Positions 18,599 to 28,111 of a stretch of 64,000 nt of DNA are shown here, in pieces. This DNA comes from Pedomonas mirosovicensis (GTDB taxonomy: Bacteria; Pseudomonadota; Alphaproteobacteria; Sphingomonadales; Sphingomonadaceae), in the NCBI RefSeq assembly GCF_022569295.1, contig NZ_JAKFIA010000001.1, positions 511,001-575,000 on the forward strand. Direction: 5' to 3'. The notes under the pieces were generated by a model. That model saw only the letters and a program-made list of their open reading frames with translations. It ran no database searches and was not told the DNA's origin. How positions within the stretch are numbered: the first letter of the stretch is position 1; each line of letters opens with the position of its first letter. The translations under genes were made by a program, and so were the position numbers.

Positions 18599-19909
18599 AT
18601 GCGCATACTGATTGGGCCAACCGAAATCGCTGGGGTTGGCACTGGTTTGCGCTCTGGTTTGCGAGAGCTAGGTCGGGAGGCAGACCTGGCCCTCTCCCAT
18701 AGTCATACGTTCTCCTATGGTGGTACTGACAGTTCGCCCTGGGTGGCCAAGTTCTGGACTGCACTAGGCGATAGATATATCGTCTCATCAAAGCAAAATG
18801 CGCGTGGCTACAAGTCGTTTCCGCTCTGGGTTCTTTGGAAAGCGTGGAGCATTATTGTCCTTCTTTGGGCGATCAGGCGGTATGATGCCTTCATTTTTCT
18901 CTTCGGCGGGACTGTAACGAATACGCGCCTTGAATTATGGCTGCATCGTATTTTACGTAAACGCCTTATTTTCGTTTACCTTGGGTCCGACGCGCGGCCA
19001 CCTTACATCAGCGGCCCATTCGCTTATAAGCCTGGAGGCGTTTCGTCGGAGAGTTTGCATAAGCGCGCCAGCAGAATGAGCCGTCGCCTACAGCAACAGG
19101 AGCAGCTTGGCGTTTGCGTCAATCTGCCGTTTGCGGCGCATTTCCATAAGAAGCCGTATATAAATTCCCTACTCATCGGCCTGCCACGCCAGTTGCCGGC
19201 AGATGAGCCTGTGGCTGGCGATACGAGCACGGCCGATAATGCGGCAAGGCCGATTAGGATACTGCACGGCCCTTCCGTACCGCGGATCAAGGGCACTGCG
19301 GTAATTCAGGCTGTCATCGAGAAGCTGCGCTCGCGCGGTTATACAATCGAGTTTATCTGTGTCCACGGAGCCTCAAATGCAGAAATGATCGCTGAGATTA
19401 GAAGATGTGACTTTGTGCTGGATCAGATTTACTCAGATCTTCCACTTTCGACCATTGCAACCGAGGCTGCCTACTACGGAAAGCCAACTATCGTTGCGGG
19501 CTACGCCGCGCCTGAGCTCGCGAAGTTTCCCAACTGGCCAGCCCCGCCCAGTCTCTTCGTTCATCCTGACCAACTGGAAGAGGCAGTTGAGCATTTAATC
19601 ACGAACGTCGAAGCGCGGGCTGAACTAGGGCGACGCGCACGGGACTTTGTTCGCAGCGAATGGGCGCCACGCGTTGTAGCGGCCAAATACATCCGCATGC
19701 TTGAGGGTAGTACTCCTGATGAGTGGTGGGTCTCACCAAATGCTGTCCAGTACGCTCAGGGATGTGGCCTGCCGGAGGATGTCAGCCGCGCCGTCGTGCG
19801 GCAGTTGGTATCCGACTGCGGTGCTGAGGCGCTGTGCCTTGCACACAATCCAGAGCTTCAAAAGTTCATGCTCGCCTACGCGGGCATACAGTCCGCTGCC
19901 AGTCAATGA
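18599..19909 (+). CDS. GT-B fold glycosyltransferase
   Basis: 436 residues. The N-terminal half is divergent (MRILIGPTEIAGVGTGLRSG, with FIFLFGGTVTNTRLELWLHR), but the C-terminal half has GT4-like features: RILHGPSVPRIKGTAVIQAV at the domain junction and TEAAYYGKPTIVAGYAAPE in the donor site. It probably transfers a sugar onto the lipid-linked repeat unit in the cytoplasm. Start at 18599, after AGGTGACGG. The last bases overlap the flippase gene (ATGA). About 145 non-coding bases separate it from the oxidoreductase upstream. Confidence 0.65.
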   Translation: MRILIGPTEIAGVGTGLRSGLRELGREADLALSHSHTFSYGGTDSSPWVAKFWTALGDRYIVSSKQNARGYKSFPLWVLWKAWSIIVLLWAIRRYDAFIFLFGGTVTNTRLELWLHRILRKRLIFVYLGSDARPPYISGPFAYKPGGVSSESLHKRASRMSRRLQQQEQLGVCVNLPFAAHFHKKPYINSLLIGLPRQLPADEPVAGDTSTADNAARPIRILHGPSVPRIKGTAVIQAVIEKLRSRGYTIEFICVHGASNAEMIAEIRRCDFVLDQIYSDLPLSTIATEAAYYGKPTIVAGYAAPELAKFPNWPAPPSLFVHPDQLEEAVEHLITNVEARAELGRRARDFVRSEWAPRVVAAKYIRMLEGSTPDEWWVSPNAVQYAQGCGLPEDVSRAVVRQLVSDCGAEALCLAHNPELQKFMLAYAGIQSAASQ

Positions 19910-21351
19910 TCCAGAGACTCTTCAAAGACACTCTGGTTTATGGGGTGTCGGCCATATTCTCGCGGGGTCTTTCCCTTATTAGCCTGCCAATCTACGCAAG
20001 AATTTTGGCACCGGCGGACTACGGTGCACTAGATATGTTTATGGTCATCGGCACGCTGGCCAATCTAGTAATCACCCTGGAGATCAACCAGGCTCTCTCA
20101 CGCTTCCTTCACGAAGAAACCTCAGAGCGCCGTCGCGTTATGGCAAGCACGGCCTTATGGTTTGCTGTCGCAGCCTATGTCGCTGCGCTCGCGGCAGCTC
20201 TGGTAGCATCGGATTGGCTTTGTCGACAGTTACTGGGCAACCTGCGTTACCTGAGCGCCTTTCGGCTCAGTCTATGCGTCATCTCATTGAACGGGGTATT
20301 TTATATTCTGCAGAGCCAGCTTCGCTTTGAGCTGCTCAGCAAGGAATACGCGAAGGTTAGTGTCGTATACGCCTTATCGACCCTGGTCTTCGGTGTTTTG
20401 CTAGGCAAGCTTCTAGGATTTGGCCTTGAAGGCATAATCTTTTCGCAACTGATCGCGGCAATGCTAGGCAGTGTTCTCAGCTTCTCCAGATTGCCAGGAC
20501 GGTATGGTTTCCTTTTTGATGGAGGTCGGTTGCGATCAATGCTTGCATTCTCGCTACCGCTGGTGCCCTCCGCCCTTGCAACTTTCTTCACTCTTTATGC
20601 CAACCGCATCATGCTAAACACGCTGGCAAGCTTGGACAGTGTGGGTATGTTTGGCATTGGTGCACGCATTGCGGGATCTGTGGGGCTGCTTATCGTCGGC
20701 TTGCAGGCCGCTCTTACGCCCCTGATCTATACTTACTACAAGGAGCCAGAAACCCCGGCGCGCCTGGCGCGAATTGTACACGGGTTCGTCGCCGGAGCTT
20801 TCACATGCTGCTTGGCGCTGGGCCTCTTCGCACCCGAGATCCTATCGATACTAGTTCCGTCTGAGTATCGCGAGGCTGCGAACCTTGTCCTTATGCTCTC
20901 GTTGGCGACGCTTCTAAGCCAGATGTATATTTTCTTCCCAGGTATTGCCATTTCCAAGCGGACTGTTCTGCAACTCGGCATCTTTGCGGCAACGGCTCTG
21001 TTCGGCCTAGCCGTAAATTGGGTTTTAGTGAGCTTCTGGGAGGCCTTCGGAGCTGCCCTGGCTACCCTGCTGTCTTCCACGCTGTTCATCAGCCTGTGGA
21101 TCGCGGTCAGTCAGCGCCTCTATCCGTTGCCGCTCAGGATCGGGCGGTTGGTGACGGCAGCTCTGTTGGTTCTTGTTGCAGGTCTGTTTGGGGCCTGTAT
21201 TCAAGCTCATATGGCTCCAGGCTGGGTATTGCTGGTGGCCAAGGCAGGGCTGGTTGTGGTCTTCGCGGCATGCACGGTCGTCGCGGGGTTGATTTCGCGG
21301 GAAGACCTCCAGATCATATTCGGCAAAGTGACTTCACGCCTTGGCTTCTGA
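19906..21351 (+). CDS. wzx: Wzx-type polysaccharide flippase
   Basis: A 481-residue integral membrane protein with 12-14 hydrophobic segments. It opens with the family pattern KDTLVYGVSAIFSRGLSLIS, then IYARILAPADYGALDMFMVI. It belongs to the polysaccharide transport (RfbX/Wzx) branch of the MOP superfamily and would move undecaprenyl-linked repeat units to the periplasmic face. It overlaps the glycosyltransferase gene by 4 bases. The IS copy begins 91 bases downstream. Confidence 0.85.
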   Translation: MIQRLFKDTLVYGVSAIFSRGLSLISLPIYARILAPADYGALDMFMVIGTLANLVITLEINQALSRFLHEETSERRRVMASTALWFAVAAYVAALAAALVASDWLCRQLLGNLRYLSAFRLSLCVISLNGVFYILQSQLRFELLSKEYAKVSVVYALSTLVFGVLLGKLLGFGLEGIIFSQLIAAMLGSVLSFSRLPGRYGFLFDGGRLRSMLAFSLPLVPSALATFFTLYANRIMLNTLASLDSVGMFGIGARIAGSVGLLIVGLQAALTPLIYTYYKEPETPARLARIVHGFVAGAFTCCLALGLFAPEILSILVPSEYREAANLVLMLSLATLLSQMYIFFPGIAISKRTVLQLGIFAATALFGLAVNWVLVSFWEAFGAALATLLSSTLFISLWIAVSQRLYPLPLRIGRLVTAALLVLVAGLFGACIQAHMAPGWVLLVAKAGLVVVFAACTVVAGLISREDLQIIFGKVTSRLGF

Positions 21352-21508
21352 CCTTGCCCGCTCCAATCAGGCGGTACTGTCTTGCACGTTTGGTTCCGCA
21401 TACACTGGCCACCGGCTCAGGTCACGTCTAGTTGCATCTCATATGATGTACTTCCCAGATTTCAGCCGACCTGAAGTAGAGCTTTTTGCTGTTGATGCCC
21501 TGACCGGG

Positions 21509-22181
21509 CTATGACGGCTGACGTTGCGCCTCCAGGCTCGAGTGCGGCCTGACTTGGCTGTCGTCATGTTGCCAATCGGCAAGGATCCGGCGGGCATGGC
21601 TCAGAGATGCAAACAACGTCTCATTGAGGCACTCATCACGAAGACGACCATTGAAGCTCTCGACAAAAGCGTTCTGGGTGAATGTGCCGGGGGGGGCGAT
21701 GCAATGCTAATCGATCATGCGATCCTGGGCCCATTTGAGGAGGGCGGCGCTGGTGAGCTCGGTGCCGTTGTCGCTGACACACAGCCGCGGCTTGCCTTGC
21801 CTGGCGATGATCGCACCCAAGTCCCTGCAGACCCTGGCGTCGGACAGGGGCGTATCGGCGATCGGGGCAAGGCATTCGCGCATGAAGTTGTCGAGGACCG
21901 TCACTGAGGGCATCGCTGCCAAAATCCAATGACCAGCACTGATTAGGCCTCTCAGCAACCACCATGGGCGCCCGTGTTCCCAAGGTGCGTTTGCGGCCAC
22001 TGCGGCGGCGCTCTGCCGCCAGAGTACGCAGACGAGCGCGGACCTCGCTATCTTCCGGCTTGGTGGCACGGTAACGGACCATTGAGCGGCCCGCTCCCAG
22101 CACCTGACACGCCCGCCTCTCGCTCACCTTCGTGCTCAGCACGAAAATGGGCGACGGCCGATCTCATCGCGGCGGGCGTCA
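21509..22181 (-). pseudogene. IS3-family orfB (DDE transposase), degenerate, copy 1
   Basis: Fragments recognisable as orfB lie in different frames: VTPAAMRSAVAHF, then VSERRACQVLGAGRSMVRYR, GRKRTLGTRAPMVV and NQCWSLDFGSDAL. They are followed by DNFMRECLAPIADTPLSDAR, KPRLCVSDNGTEL, and [20 protein letters not shown]. The segment normally between the RRR and GRKR parts (about 35 residues) is missing, several frameshifts occur, and a TAG follows RMID. The catalytic D..D..E segments are partly visible but cannot be read as one protein. Confidence 0.85.
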
Positions 22182-22445
22182 CCACTTGTTTGATGCAATG
22201 TCTTTCAACATGGCATTATCGAGCATGGCTTCAGCCAGAAGCTTCTTCAGGCGTGTATTTTCCTCCTCAAGGGCCTCCGGCCGCTTGGCCTCGGATACCT
22301 CCAGGCCGCCGTACTTAGCTTGCCACTTGCAAAAGGTCGCTTCACTGATCTCGTGCCGACGATAGACATCCCCTGTCTTGGCCCCAGCTTCCTGCTCCTT
22401 CAAAATCCCAATGATCTACCCTTCGATAAAACGGCTGCGCTTCAT
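22179..22445 (-). pseudogene. IS3-family orfA, amber-interrupted, copy 1
   Basis: The frame starts MKRSRFIEG, meets TAG where homologues have glutamine, then continues IIGILKEQEAGAKTGD through the helix-turn-helix (ISEATFCKWQAKYGG). It closes with the leucine-zipper-like ALEEENTRLKKLLAEAMLD and ends SNKW. The TAG and everything after it are identical in the second copy. Confidence 0.85.
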
Positions 22446-22511
22446 GAATATCCCCCGCTGCTTGGAAGACTCTACCTCAAACCGGAGGAAATTATGGGGA
22501 GTACGCCACAT

Positions 22512-23180
22512 GCAGTCGGGTCTGTGTCGCGGTTTGCGTGGACTGGTCTGGCTAAATGTTGATCTATGGTATGACTTCGTTTCGATATATTCAGGATCTC
22601 TGCCAGCAATCTATCCCATTACATTGGCGCTATGTCTCTTCCCCCCCCCGCCATCTTTATTCTATCGGCATTGGTCAGGTTGGAAGCTATTGGGAAGCTC
22701 GTGTTCAATTTCGAGCTTCCTCTCAATCGGGAGCCTGAAACAATCAGATTGCATTCTGCCATGTCAGCCGATAACTAGGTGCCGCTTGGCTCAAAGGCTG
22801 TTGGCAGTCATTCGGTATATGTCTGGTCGGTATTCCGCAGGCAAGAACTGCCGAACCTGGGCGTGGGAGTTCAGCAGATTGCCTCGCGGATCATTGTCTC
22901 AGACAACTTCAGTGTTGGCGACTGCACTAGGTCCCAGCTCAGTATTTTTCCGTGCTACCGGACAATCCCAGATCGGATTGGCATGTAAAGCATTGGTTGC
23001 GGGGCTGACGGGCACAATCCTGCCTGGTTTGTTGCGCCGAAACTCTGCTGCTTTGCATGATCACTGTCCGACGGCACACAGCGGGCTCTTACTATACTTT
23101 AAAATGCGGAGTGTAGGCTGCGGGTCTTCGTCAGGGCGGGGATCAGGCCAGCGAAATGAACCATAGAGAGGGATGCAATC
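22512..23180. other. AT-richer gene-free stretch between the IS copy and wbpE
   Basis: No frame here gives a recognisable protein. A 50-codon frame from 22631 crosses a run of nine C and ends at 22783; it may be a remnant, but I see no family match. The stretch probably represents scrambled or decayed DNA beside the insertion sequence. The last bases hold the AGAGAGGG ribosome site of wbpE. Confidence 0.4.
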
Positions 23181-24326
23181 GTGCAGTTCATCGACTTAAA
23201 GGCTCAGCAAGCAGCAATTCGGAGTGAGATTGACCGTCGAATTGCTGCGGTGCTGGACCATGGCCAATACATCTTGGGCCCGGAGGTCATTGAGCTTGAG
23301 CAAATCCTTGCCGAATATGTTGGCGTCAAGCACTGCATTTCGGTTGCTAGTGGAACCGAAGCGCTACTGATAGCTCTTATGGCGCTTGGAATCGGTCCGG
23401 GCGACGAAGTCATTACCTCAACATTCACTTTTGTTGCGACAGCCGAGGTTATCGCTCTCGCCGGTGCGACACCGGTGTTCGTCGACGTGCTGCCCGAAAC
23501 TGCCAACATTGATCCTCGCGCTGTCGAGGCGAAGATCACCCCCCGAACGAGAGCCATCATTCCGGTAAGCCTCTACGGCCAGGTGGCCGATATGGAGGAG
23601 ATCGAGCAGATCGCTTCTCGACACGGAATTTCGGTTATCGAGGATGCAGCCCAGAGCTTCGGTGCGGTGTACAAGGGGCGTAAAAGCTGCGGCCTCTCTA
23701 CGATCGGCTGCACCAGCTTTTTCCCGAGCAAGCCGCTCGGATGCTATGGTGATGGCGGAGCCCTGTTCACAAGCGATGATGCCATCGCCCAGGCCGCGAA
23801 GGAGATCCGGGTGCATGGTCAAGCCCAGCGGTATGTTCACACCCGCATCGGTGTCGGTGGCCGCATGGATACGATTCAGTGTGCAATACTACTGGCTAAG
23901 TGGCCCCGTTTCGCTTGGGAAGTTGAGCAACGGATGCGAATTGGCCAACGGTACACCGATGAAATTCTGCGCCGTATCTCGGGCAGTGCGACCATCACTG
24001 CCGACATGGATCTTCAGTCTCTCAATGCGCCGGTTGCGGTTTTTGGCGCAAAAGAGGACCGCACATCGGTATATGCCCAGTATACGGTTCTCGTCGCCGA
24101 CCGGGACGCGGTGCAGGCGCATTTCCAATCGAGCGGTATCCCTACCGCCGTTCACTATCCGGTTCCGCTCGATCAGCAGCCTGCTTACAAGCAATGGGCC
24201 GCTCCTGACGGTACTCCTGTAGCCGATGCGTTGGCTGCCCGGGTGATGAGCCTGCCAATGGGCCCGGATCTCTCTGAAGAAGATCAGGACCGAGTCATTG
24301 CTTGCCTCTGCGCGGCAGTTGCCTGA
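23181..24326 (+). CDS. wbpE: PLP-dependent UDP-sugar 3-aminotransferase, WbpE type
   Basis: A 381-residue DegT/DnrJ/EryC1/StrS aminotransferase. The opening MQFIDLKAQQAAIR is characteristic of WbpE. VASGTEALLIAL binds PLP phosphate, IEDAAQSFGAVYKG carries the aspartate for the PLP nitrogen, and FFPSKPLGCYGDGG holds the Schiff-base lysine near residue 184. It aminates the 3-keto sugar produced by the WbpB-like enzyme upstream. Start codon is GTG, supported by AGAGAGGG eight bases before it and by the conserved N-terminus. It lies on the far side of IS copy 1 from the rest of its pathway. Confidence 0.9.
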   Translation: MQFIDLKAQQAAIRSEIDRRIAAVLDHGQYILGPEVIELEQILAEYVGVKHCISVASGTEALLIALMALGIGPGDEVITSTFTFVATAEVIALAGATPVFVDVLPETANIDPRAVEAKITPRTRAIIPVSLYGQVADMEEIEQIASRHGISVIEDAAQSFGAVYKGRKSCGLSTIGCTSFFPSKPLGCYGDGGALFTSDDAIAQAAKEIRVHGQAQRYVHTRIGVGGRMDTIQCAILLAKWPRFAWEVEQRMRIGQRYTDEILRRISGSATITADMDLQSLNAPVAVFGAKEDRTSVYAQYTVLVADRDAVQAHFQSSGIPTAVHYPVPLDQQPAYKQWAAPDGTPVADALAARVMSLPMGPDLSEEDQDRVIACLCAAVA

Positions 24327-24414
24327 ACTTGGCGCCCCTGGCCTGGTCGTCTGCATGAAGCAGTTTTTTTGGGCGACAGGCCAGGCATTCCCTTCGCCGT
24401 AACGTCTTATCGGT

Positions 24415-24439
24415 TGGCCCCCTTATTCGAAGGGGGCCA
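24415..24439. terminator. Strong hairpin between wbpE and wzz
   Basis: A perfect 10-base stem TGGCCCCCTT / AAGGGGGCCA with loop ATTCG. There is no T-tract, so it may be a weak terminator, an attenuator or an mRNA stabiliser that sets Wzz level relative to upstream genes. Confidence 0.5.
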
Positions 24440-24495
24440 GAAATGGCGGCGGCCCAAGGTTTCGCTACCCTTCGCCCTAAGATTAGGTATCGGAA

Positions 24496-25458
24496 ATGAA
24501 AACGCAGGAACTTGTCGAGGCCCATCAGGTGGACTTGGCTGATCTAATTGCCCTACTCTGGCGAGGCAAATGGATCGTGGTAGCTGTGGCGACCGTTTTG
24601 ACTCTAGCCGCTATTGGCATTTCGCTCACAATCCCGAACGAATACCGCTCCGAGGTCGTGTTGAAGCCCTCTGGCGCCGAGAGTGGTGGCTTGGGAGGGA
24701 TGTCAAGCTTGGCGTCCCTTGCGCCCTTGGCGGGCATAGATATAGGCGGGCAGGGTGTCGATTCCACTGATGCGGCGATCGCAGTGCTGAGGTCGCGAAA
24801 ATTTTTGCTTGATTTTGCCAGAAGAAACGATGTTGCCATTCCACTGATGGCTGGCAAGGAATGGAACCCGGAAAAGCAGGTTCTGGAACTAGACCCCGCA
24901 ATCTACGATGTGAAATCAAGGCAGTGGGTGCGGCAAGTCGAGCCGCCCCTCAGCGTAGAGCCGACTGATGAAGAAATTTACGATAGGCTGAGATCTATTC
25001 TTGAGGTTGAGCGGGATCCCGCAACGGGTCTGGTTGACCTGAACGTGACGTTTCTTTCACCTATGTACGCCCAGCAATGGGCGCAATCTCTGGTGGACGA
25101 ATTGAATACGGAACTTCGAAATCGTCAGTTAAGGCAGATGGACAAGGCGCTTAAATATCTCGAGCAGCGCATTCAGGCGAACGAGATCGCACGCATGCAG
25201 GCTTCGCTTGAGCAGTTATATATTCAACAACTGCGGGACCGCTTGTTGGCGCAGGCCCGGGACGAGTATGCACTGGAAACGCTCGATCCTGCAAATCTTC
25301 CTCTGTCTAAGTATGGCCCGAACCGGAAGCTCATTGCTGTTGCTGCGGCGACACTAGGTACCATGGTCGGCATGCTTATTGTGCTTGTTGCCGGCGCCCT
25401 GCGGCCCCGTCGGATTGCAAAGCACTCTGCGGAAAACACACTCGCAGCAACGTCCTGA
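24496..25458 (+). CDS. wzz: Wzz-type polysaccharide chain-length determinant
   Basis: A 320-residue inner-membrane protein with the polysaccharide co-polymerase layout. A first membrane segment covers about residues 31-50 (GKWIVVAVATVLTLAAIGIS), a periplasmic domain with predicted coiled coil follows (ALKYLEQRIQANEIARMQAS), and a second membrane segment lies near 280-300 (IAVAAATLGTMVGMLIVLVA), just after a proline-containing PLSKYGPNR. No Wzc-like kinase domain is attached. It would set modal length of the polymer made by the Wzy-like protein. Confidence 0.85.
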   Translation: MKTQELVEAHQVDLADLIALLWRGKWIVVAVATVLTLAAIGISLTIPNEYRSEVVLKPSGAESGGLGGMSSLASLAPLAGIDIGGQGVDSTDAAIAVLRSRKFLLDFARRNDVAIPLMAGKEWNPEKQVLELDPAIYDVKSRQWVRQVEPPLSVEPTDEEIYDRLRSILEVERDPATGLVDLNVTFLSPMYAQQWAQSLVDELNTELRNRQLRQMDKALKYLEQRIQANEIARMQASLEQLYIQQLRDRLLAQARDEYALETLDPANLPLSKYGPNRKLIAVAAATLGTMVGMLIVLVAGALRPRRIAKHSAENTLAATS

Positions 25459-25640
25459 AAGTTTGTTCTGTGAGGCTGCTGTTCAATCAAAGCGGACAGG
25501 CTGCATTGCGTTATTCTCATTAAGCGAGCAAATGGCGAGTAAGACTTGCCAATTATACTTAATTCTGCACCAGGATGTCCATGCTGCTTGGCACTTCACT
25601 TTGTAATGACAAACATGAGCGCACTTCTTCGAGACACTAA

Positions 25641-26942
25641 ATGAAAATTCTGTTTTTGACCTATCATTTTGCGCCCTATAATCACATCGGAGCTGTCCGG
25701 TGCGTTAAAACTGCCAAGTATCTAAGTGAAATGGGGCATTCCGTCCGGGTGCTTGCCGCCGCCGATCAGCCGTACCCGCCAAACCTCCCGCTGGAAGTCA
25801 ACCCAGACACAGTAAGACGTTTGCGTTGTTTGAACCTGGATCAATTTGCCCGCCAAGCCGCAAATTCAGTCAGTAGCGGCCTTGTAATACCGGAAGCACG
25901 ACGAACTGACAATTTTACCCGCAAATTGCTCAGGAAAATCTATTTCTTTTATAAAACTATTTTATGGTATCCTGATCAAGTCCGCACTTGGCGAAAGCCG
26001 CTCGTGAAGGAAGGGCGTGAAGAAATCAAAAATTTCTGCCCAGATATAATTTTCGCCTCCGGTCCGCCATTTACGCCTTTGATGGCAGCGGCACAGTTGT
26101 CTCGCGAGAGTGGCATCCCATGGGTCTGCGAGCTTCGTGATCTGTGGGCAGACAACGCAAACTATCAGTTTCCGCAGTGGCGGCGTACTCTAGAAAATCG
26201 TTTGGAACGGAGAATCCTCACGGGCGCATCGGCTTTGATAACTGTCTCGGATCCACTCGCTGACAAACTGAAGATCAAGTACGCCTTGCCGGTGCACGTT
26301 GTGACAAACGGTTTCGAGGAATCTGACTTTCCCGAGATCAATCCGTCAATCTTCCCATCCGATCGGTTAAACCTTGTCTATACAGGGTCTGTATACAGAA
26401 ATAAGCAAGATATTAGGCCGCTTCTGGCGGCTATTCAGCAAGTTAATCGTGATAGAGAAAAGGTGGTTCTGCATCTCTACGGGCGGGCCATTGGCGATGT
26501 TCTCAACAACGTTGCCGCATTTGGCATGGGAAGTAGCGTACAGTACCATGGAACTATTTCCTATAAAGAGGCTCTTGCTGCCCAGCGCTCCGCCGATGCA
26601 GCGGTTTTTCTCGTGTGGAATGATCCGGCCGAGCCGGGGGTATACTCGGGCAAGCTGTTTGAATATCTTGGCGCGCGCAGGCCGATCATTGGGGTGGGTA
26701 CCGTGCGATCAGTTGCTACCGACCTAATCATTGAACGAGATGCAGGCTTTGTTTCTGGCGATCCTGGCAGGCTGTCGCAAGTGCTCGTCGAGCTCTATGA
26801 ACGGAAGTTGACGCACGGCCGGATTCCCGACCTTCCGGCGTCCGTCGGCGTAGGATTTACCAGGAAAGAGCAAGTCGAAAAAGTCGCATCGATTCTTGTG
26901 GATACTATCGGATCACAGTCGCCCGCCCAAGGTCGCGGGTAA
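25641..26942 (+). CDS. GT4-family glycosyltransferase
   Basis: 433 residues. It opens MKILFLTYHFAPYNHIGAVR and has a WVCELRDLWADNANY segment typical of the WbuB-like subgroup. The linker sequence LNLVYTGSVYRNKQDIRPLL precedes the nucleotide-sugar site, which includes VYSGKLFEYLGARRPIIGVG (glutamate of the EX7E-like motif). It is cytoplasmic and adds a sugar to the growing lipid-linked unit. Composition is clearly AT-richer than the housekeeping parts of the window. The next glycosyltransferase starts eight bases after its stop. Confidence 0.8.
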   Translation: MKILFLTYHFAPYNHIGAVRCVKTAKYLSEMGHSVRVLAAADQPYPPNLPLEVNPDTVRRLRCLNLDQFARQAANSVSSGLVIPEARRTDNFTRKLLRKIYFFYKTILWYPDQVRTWRKPLVKEGREEIKNFCPDIIFASGPPFTPLMAAAQLSRESGIPWVCELRDLWADNANYQFPQWRRTLENRLERRILTGASALITVSDPLADKLKIKYALPVHVVTNGFEESDFPEINPSIFPSDRLNLVYTGSVYRNKQDIRPLLAAIQQVNRDREKVVLHLYGRAIGDVLNNVAAFGMGSSVQYHGTISYKEALAAQRSADAAVFLVWNDPAEPGVYSGKLFEYLGARRPIIGVGTVRSVATDLIIERDAGFVSGDPGRLSQVLVELYERKLTHGRIPDLPASVGVGFTRKEQVEKVASILVDTIGSQSPAQGRG

Positions 26943-26950
26943 CAAGTATC

Positions 26951-28069
26951 ATGCGAATTCTCGTTGTAGCATCTTGGTATGCGGGACCGCGTAATCCGAT
27001 TCGCGGAAGCTTCATTCGCGAACAGACAATGGCGCTGGCGGCACGCGGCCATGAAGTGCATGTGGTTCAATTCGACCGGGATCGCCTCCGTATCCCACTT
27101 TCGTGGCAGCAGGCAGACGACAACGGCCTAGTTGAGCACAGGCTCGGAGCACCGTGGCCGCTGCATCGACTGATTGGATTTTACTGGCCGCAGCTTTTTG
27201 CGATGCGCCTTAGAGAGTTGATTCAACACCTGCGGCCAGCATTGGTCCATGCGCATGCTACTCGGCCTGCCGGAGTAGTCGCATCAATGGGTTGCGCTGG
27301 GTTAAACATTCCGCTTGTCCTGACAGAACATTCCAACCTTCAGCGGGGATTCTGGAAAACCGATCACGGCTTTCGACAGATTGAACGCGCGTTTCAATCG
27401 AGCAATGCGCGAATTGCCGTTTCTAAAGTCCATCAGGCCACGCTCGAGCATTACTTTCCGGACGGTGGGAGCTGGGAGGTGATCTACAATGGTATCGATC
27501 CTGTTCAGTTCTCCATAGGGGATCCTAACCAGCCACGCGCACGTGCTCTGCTGTTTGCCGGCGGCCTGGAGCCAGTTAAAGGGGTTGATATCATTCTCCA
27601 TGCGATGGCTGGTCTACCCGACGATATATCGTTAACAGTTGCGGGAGACGGATCGCAACGTCAATACCTGCATAGACTTGCAGATCAGTTGGGAATTTCG
27701 GATAGGGTGCGTTGGCTGGGGCGCCAAAGCCGGGATCAGCTTGCCGCTCTGATGAGGCAGCATACTGCATTGGTTGTTGCCAGTCAGAGTGAAACATTCA
27801 GCTTGGTGTGCGCCGAGGCACTGGCCAGTGGCACGCCTGTCATAGCAACGCGCTGTGGCGGCCCCGAGGAAATCCTGCCGGCCGGCGGCGGTATTCTGGT
27901 CCCGGTCGGTGATTCCCAGGCTATTGCTGCTGCGGCGGCCAAGATGTTCTCAGGTGAGTTTGCCGTAGATCGGCAGGCGCTAAGAGATCACGCATTACAT
28001 CGCTTCTCCGTGAAGGAAATGACAGATCGTCTGGAAGGCGTGTATCAGCGTCTGACCGTTGGCGTCTGA
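26951..28069 (+). CDS. GT4-family glycosyltransferase
   Basis: 372 residues with a full GT4 layout. MRILVVASWYAGPRNPIRGS begins the acceptor domain, HAHATRPAGVV precedes the middle, FAGGLEPVKGVDIILHAMAG starts the donor domain, and SETFSLVCAEALASGTPVIA holds the EX7E motif, followed by RCGGPEEIL. It sits in a tight series with the preceding transferase. Likely adds another residue of the repeat unit. Donor sugar unknown. Confidence 0.85.
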   Translation: MRILVVASWYAGPRNPIRGSFIREQTMALAARGHEVHVVQFDRDRLRIPLSWQQADDNGLVEHRLGAPWPLHRLIGFYWPQLFAMRLRELIQHLRPALVHAHATRPAGVVASMGCAGLNIPLVLTEHSNLQRGFWKTDHGFRQIERAFQSSNARIAVSKVHQATLEHYFPDGGSWEVIYNGIDPVQFSIGDPNQPRARALLFAGGLEPVKGVDIILHAMAGLPDDISLTVAGDGSQRQYLHRLADQLGISDRVRWLGRQSRDQLAALMRQHTALVVASQSETFSLVCAEALASGTPVIATRCGGPEEILPAGGGILVPVGDSQAIAAAAAKMFSGEFAVDRQALRDHALHRFSVKEMTDRLEGVYQRLTVGV

Positions 28070-28111
28070 CTGGGGTATGGCCTGGGGCAAGGTTGAGATA
28101 GGGAATTTTTA

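Larger units (their letters stand above)
21443..22508 (-). mobile_element. Defective IS3-family element, copy 1
   Basis: About 1,066 bp with imperfect terminal inverted repeats (TGATGTACTTCCCAGA at one end, TGGCGTACTCCCCATA at the other, both bounded by TG...CA). Taking the first base as 21443, a three-base CAT flanks both ends as a target duplication. The sequence is identical, in inverted orientation, to 30841-31906. Both transposase frames are broken, so this copy cannot move by itself. It is shorter than the usual 1.2-1.3 kb because orfB has lost internal segments. Confidence 0.9.

Noticed and set aside
22631..22783. Fifty-codon frame starting MSLPPP
   Set aside because: Depends on a nine-C run and matches no family I can name; may be debris.
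22378..23166. 262-codon frame running out of IS copy 1
   Set aside because: Starts inside the IS on the wrong strand and shows no recognisable segment; treated as chance opening.
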